From Strix aluco (taxonomy: Eukaryota; Chordata; Aves; Strigiformes; Strigidae), in NCBI RefSeq assembly GCF_031877795.1, contig NC_133931.1, positions 71,957,429 through 72,021,428 on the forward strand: a DNA stretch of 64,000 nucleotides, read 5' to 3'. The notes under the pieces are model-generated. The model saw only the letters and a list, made by a program, of their open reading frames with translations. It was not told the DNA's origin and ran no database searches. The translations under genes were made by a program, and so were the position numbers. This document shows positions 61,335 through 64,000 of the stretch, piece after piece. The stretch's first letter is position 1, and every line of letters starts with the position of its first letter.

Positions 61335-64000
61335 AAAGCCCGGAGATAACTAGTCTGTGGTACTATATCAGGAGCTTCCTCGCCCCAAAGGCTGCCGGGT
61401 CTCCACGGTGGTTACTTTCAGCATTTTGTGTCCCGACTTACAGTGTGGAGAGATATAAATCTCTAAAACTTAATATGTTTAACATATGTATAATATATAC
61501 ATATACATGAAGTGTGAAAACAAGTTACCTTAGTGGTGGTGTGAAACAGATGCAACGGCAGTAAAGCATGATATTTCTTCTAATATAAAATTCCCATTCA
61601 TCTTACAGCATTTCTCATTTCCTCTCTTTACTGAGATTATCTGAAGTAATTAGCCTCTCCTTCTGTTGCTCGTTGCTTTCCTTTCTTTTGAAGATACGGG
61701 GGTTTTCTTGTTTTTCCCTGCTAGGATGCTTGCTTCCCTCGTGGCTGTACAGCTTGTCATACAATTTGCTACTGCTCTAATGCCTACGTAATAGAAATCA
61801 GAACAAATTAGTGCTTTGATAGTATTAAATACTGGTACTGCTACTTTGATCATCCAAACCTGTCTCTTCCGTAGAAATATATTTATTACTGAAGTGCTAA
61901 TTTTGCATGGTATTGCATAGAAAAATTATTTATAAAAAGTGAATTTAGATGTATAGAATACCTGCTTAGCTTTGGAGCGGAGCTGCGCTTTCACTTTTTT
62001 AAAAATTTCTCTGAAACTAATCTGTAGAAGAAACAAATAGTCCCTATTACCTGAGCGGTTTTGATCGTAAAGGAAACCGTTAACAAACAGGAATGTGGGG
62101 AAGAAAGGTCTGCTTAATTACCGTATCTGGAAAAACTTGCTAATGAAATACAAATGCTAAATTTTTATGATGCTGAAATTCTCTGGCACTGTCTTGTGGC
62201 AAAAATGATGGGTTTGTGACAAATGTCTAATACATCTTTATTTGTTAGTTCATAAGAAAAAATGTGATATTCCACATATTTCTAAGTACACTTAACAGAA
62301 CAGCTGATTTGAAGAACGAACTTGTGTTGATAAGATTGATTTTGTTTCATTAAACACTCTAATATTGCTGGCAGTAGATTCCTGGAAAAACTCTTAACAC
62401 TTGTCATCTCTCTCTGTGATTTAATAAGTGTTTCTTATGTGTCCATTACCACCTTTTTTCACATTCTAAGTCTGGGACAGTTAGTTCATGATTTCAGGAC
62501 AGAAATTATGGGTAATATCACAGTGACATGTTCTACTGTACAACGCTTTTTACCCCTGTGCCTCCAAAATAATTTCAGTACAAACTAAGACTGTAATAAT
62601 ACTATAGTTAAGTGAATTTTGTAATTTAATAGCATATCTAGAATGCTCCCTAATTGCTTTTTAATTTATCAATTTGTATTATAGGTGTAATATGCTTAAT
62701 GCAGAGGATGATAATGAAAAAGCCAGTGTGGTAGTAACATCACCTTCTTGCATATGTTTATGACTTGTCACAGTCCCATGACAAGTCTTGTTTTCATCCA
62801 CTCCAGTGGTCTAAAATAGCAACCAATTTCTAAAGATCTTGGGTGGCTTTTATTAATAGTATTATTATAGTAGAGACAGTTGTCCTTACATTTCTAAGCT
62901 GTGACCTACTTTTTGTACTGATGAGTAAATGATAGCTTTACATAGACACTGAAAGAGTAACCTTACATAGGCACAACACTAGAAGTGTTGTGTACAGAAG
63001 TCATTAATGTTAAATTCTCTAGGGTGGACTAAATGCAGGTACAGTGAACAATTATTTTGTCACTTTGTTCATAAATAATATTTGTAATGATGGCATCTAT
63101 ACATAAGGCTATTTGTTCATTACAAATTGAGCAGTTAAAAGTAAACTGAAGCTTAATGGTGATGAGGACCATTGTTGCCAGCCATATTATTTTAAATATG
63201 GTAAATATACATTGTAAGTTTTGTAGGAACCTTGTGGTGTGTACAATTCTGTAAACTTTATAACCATGAAGTTGAGAACTGGTTGCTGTTAGAGGCCACA
63301 GTGTGTGGTCATCTACTGAAAAGTTTGCACTGAAGTGGAAAAAGTGAGAGAACAACTTTTTTCAGTTGTTTTCCCAAAACTACATCTTTGAGTATACTAA
63401 GCAAAAAATATGTATTTTCTTTCCTCCTCATATTAGTTGGTGTTAGTTTGTAGTATTGGTTTCTCTTATCTTCTAGCTACCTGTGTGTAACAGTGCAATG
63501 TATGTTTTGTTCTACGGTGTTAAGTGTGTGAGGTTAGTCAACAGGGGGGATATGGCACAACGTTGATGAGCTCTAGCGCATCCAGCTTGCAGGTGTCTGG
63601 CTTGTGGTGAGGATCCATAACTCTGATATTTCACCCCCTGATGGGAGCATTGGATACCTTGGGCTACAACATGGGATGGCTTGCACTTGAGTAGGAAGCT
63701 ACCCAAATTAGTCAACAGGTAATTCTGAACTGGGGTTGTCTCTTAAGCCCGAAAGAAAGGCAGGGTTTAGGCAACTTAGTCCAGGCTACATGGAAGTGTC
63801 AGTATCAGCCAGAAGCACTCTGCCTGAAGTTTTGTTTTGGAGTTGGATGCTTTTCATGAGGCATAATGTTTTCTTGTTATCAAGGCATAAAAATCAGAAG
63901 GTGTGTATGGTCTTACCTCATGACAAGTGTGAATTAATGAGAGGTAAGTTATTCTTCTGTTGGGGTGTTTACTGAGGGGAAAGAGCAGGCGCAGAAGCAG
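61335..64000 (+). other. Probable first-intron sequence
   Basis: Composition falls back to AT-rich immediately after the island. I see no supported coding exon. A donor-like GAGAG|GTAAGTT occurs at about 63941, but the preceding frame resembles no known protein and has no clear acceptor, so I do not call an exon. The assignment as intron depends on the rightward donor at 60790. Confidence 0.45.

Noticed and set aside
60061..61335. 424-codon minus-strand open frame with a Gly-Gln-Gly-Arg repeat
   Set aside because: It starts at TTG. The repeat is just the 12-bp minisatellite translated, and the rest is Arg/Pro/Ala-rich composition bias.
63880..63945. Possible exon ending at GAGAG|GTAAGTT
   Set aside because: The donor looks fair, but no acceptor or recognisable coding frame precedes it.
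1..64000. tRNA genes, CRISPR arrays, bacterial operons, young CR1 LINE copies
   Set aside because: I found no GGTTCRA-type tRNA arm in context, no spaced direct-repeat array, no ribosome-binding-site/ORF organisation, and no ATTCTRTGA-type CR1 terminus.

Overview
The window looks like nuclear DNA from a bird. The strongest evidence is a solo LTR at about 30.68-31.83 kb whose sequence I recognise as an endogenous-retrovirus LTR that is common in bird genomes. Supporting signs are old, heavily diverged relics resembling L3/CR1 and MIR repeats, vertebrate-style CpG depletion over most of the window, and one dense CpG island. I cannot tell which bird order it comes from. I saw no CR1 3' end with the usual ATTCTRTGA-type terminal repeat, so no young CR1 copy is evident.

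Layout. Positions 1 to about 59.5 kb are non-coding, with no exon I can support. Every open frame there is short, resembles no protein family I know, and lacks a convincing splice setting. This stretch holds simple repeats, ancient repeat relics, the solo LTR, and a small CpG-rich patch at 43.85-44.32 kb with a near-consensus CTCF motif. A second CTCF-like motif lies at 47.55 kb. AT-rich blocks dense in TAAT/ATTA cores (for example 38.15-38.54 kb) could be conserved enhancers, but only an alignment can show that.

From about 59.68 to 61.33 kb there is a strong CpG island. It contains GC boxes, a near-perfect NRF1 palindrome, an E2F-like site, a minus-strand CTCF-like motif, and a good plus-strand splice donor (AAG|GTGAGC at 60789/60790). 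It has no ATG on the plus strand between 60155 and 61474. The simplest reading is a TATA-less housekeeping or developmental promoter with a non-coding first exon read rightward, and the 61.3-64 kb stretch as the start of a long first intron. The gene cannot be named from this window. A perfect 8-copy, 12-bp GC minisatellite (61189-61284) sits inside the island.

How the parts may work together (inference): the left 59 kb would be an intergenic regulatory domain. The plus-oriented CTCF motifs at 44.25 and 47.55 kb face the minus-oriented motif at 60.50 kb, an arrangement compatible with a loop onto the promoter. Two identical TAATTA-containing 14-mers lie just upstream of the island. No new protein-coding or defence-type system was found. 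The most unusual items are the G4-prone minisatellite in the island, the perfect hairpin and degenerate tandem modules inside the LTR, and the convergent CTCF layout.
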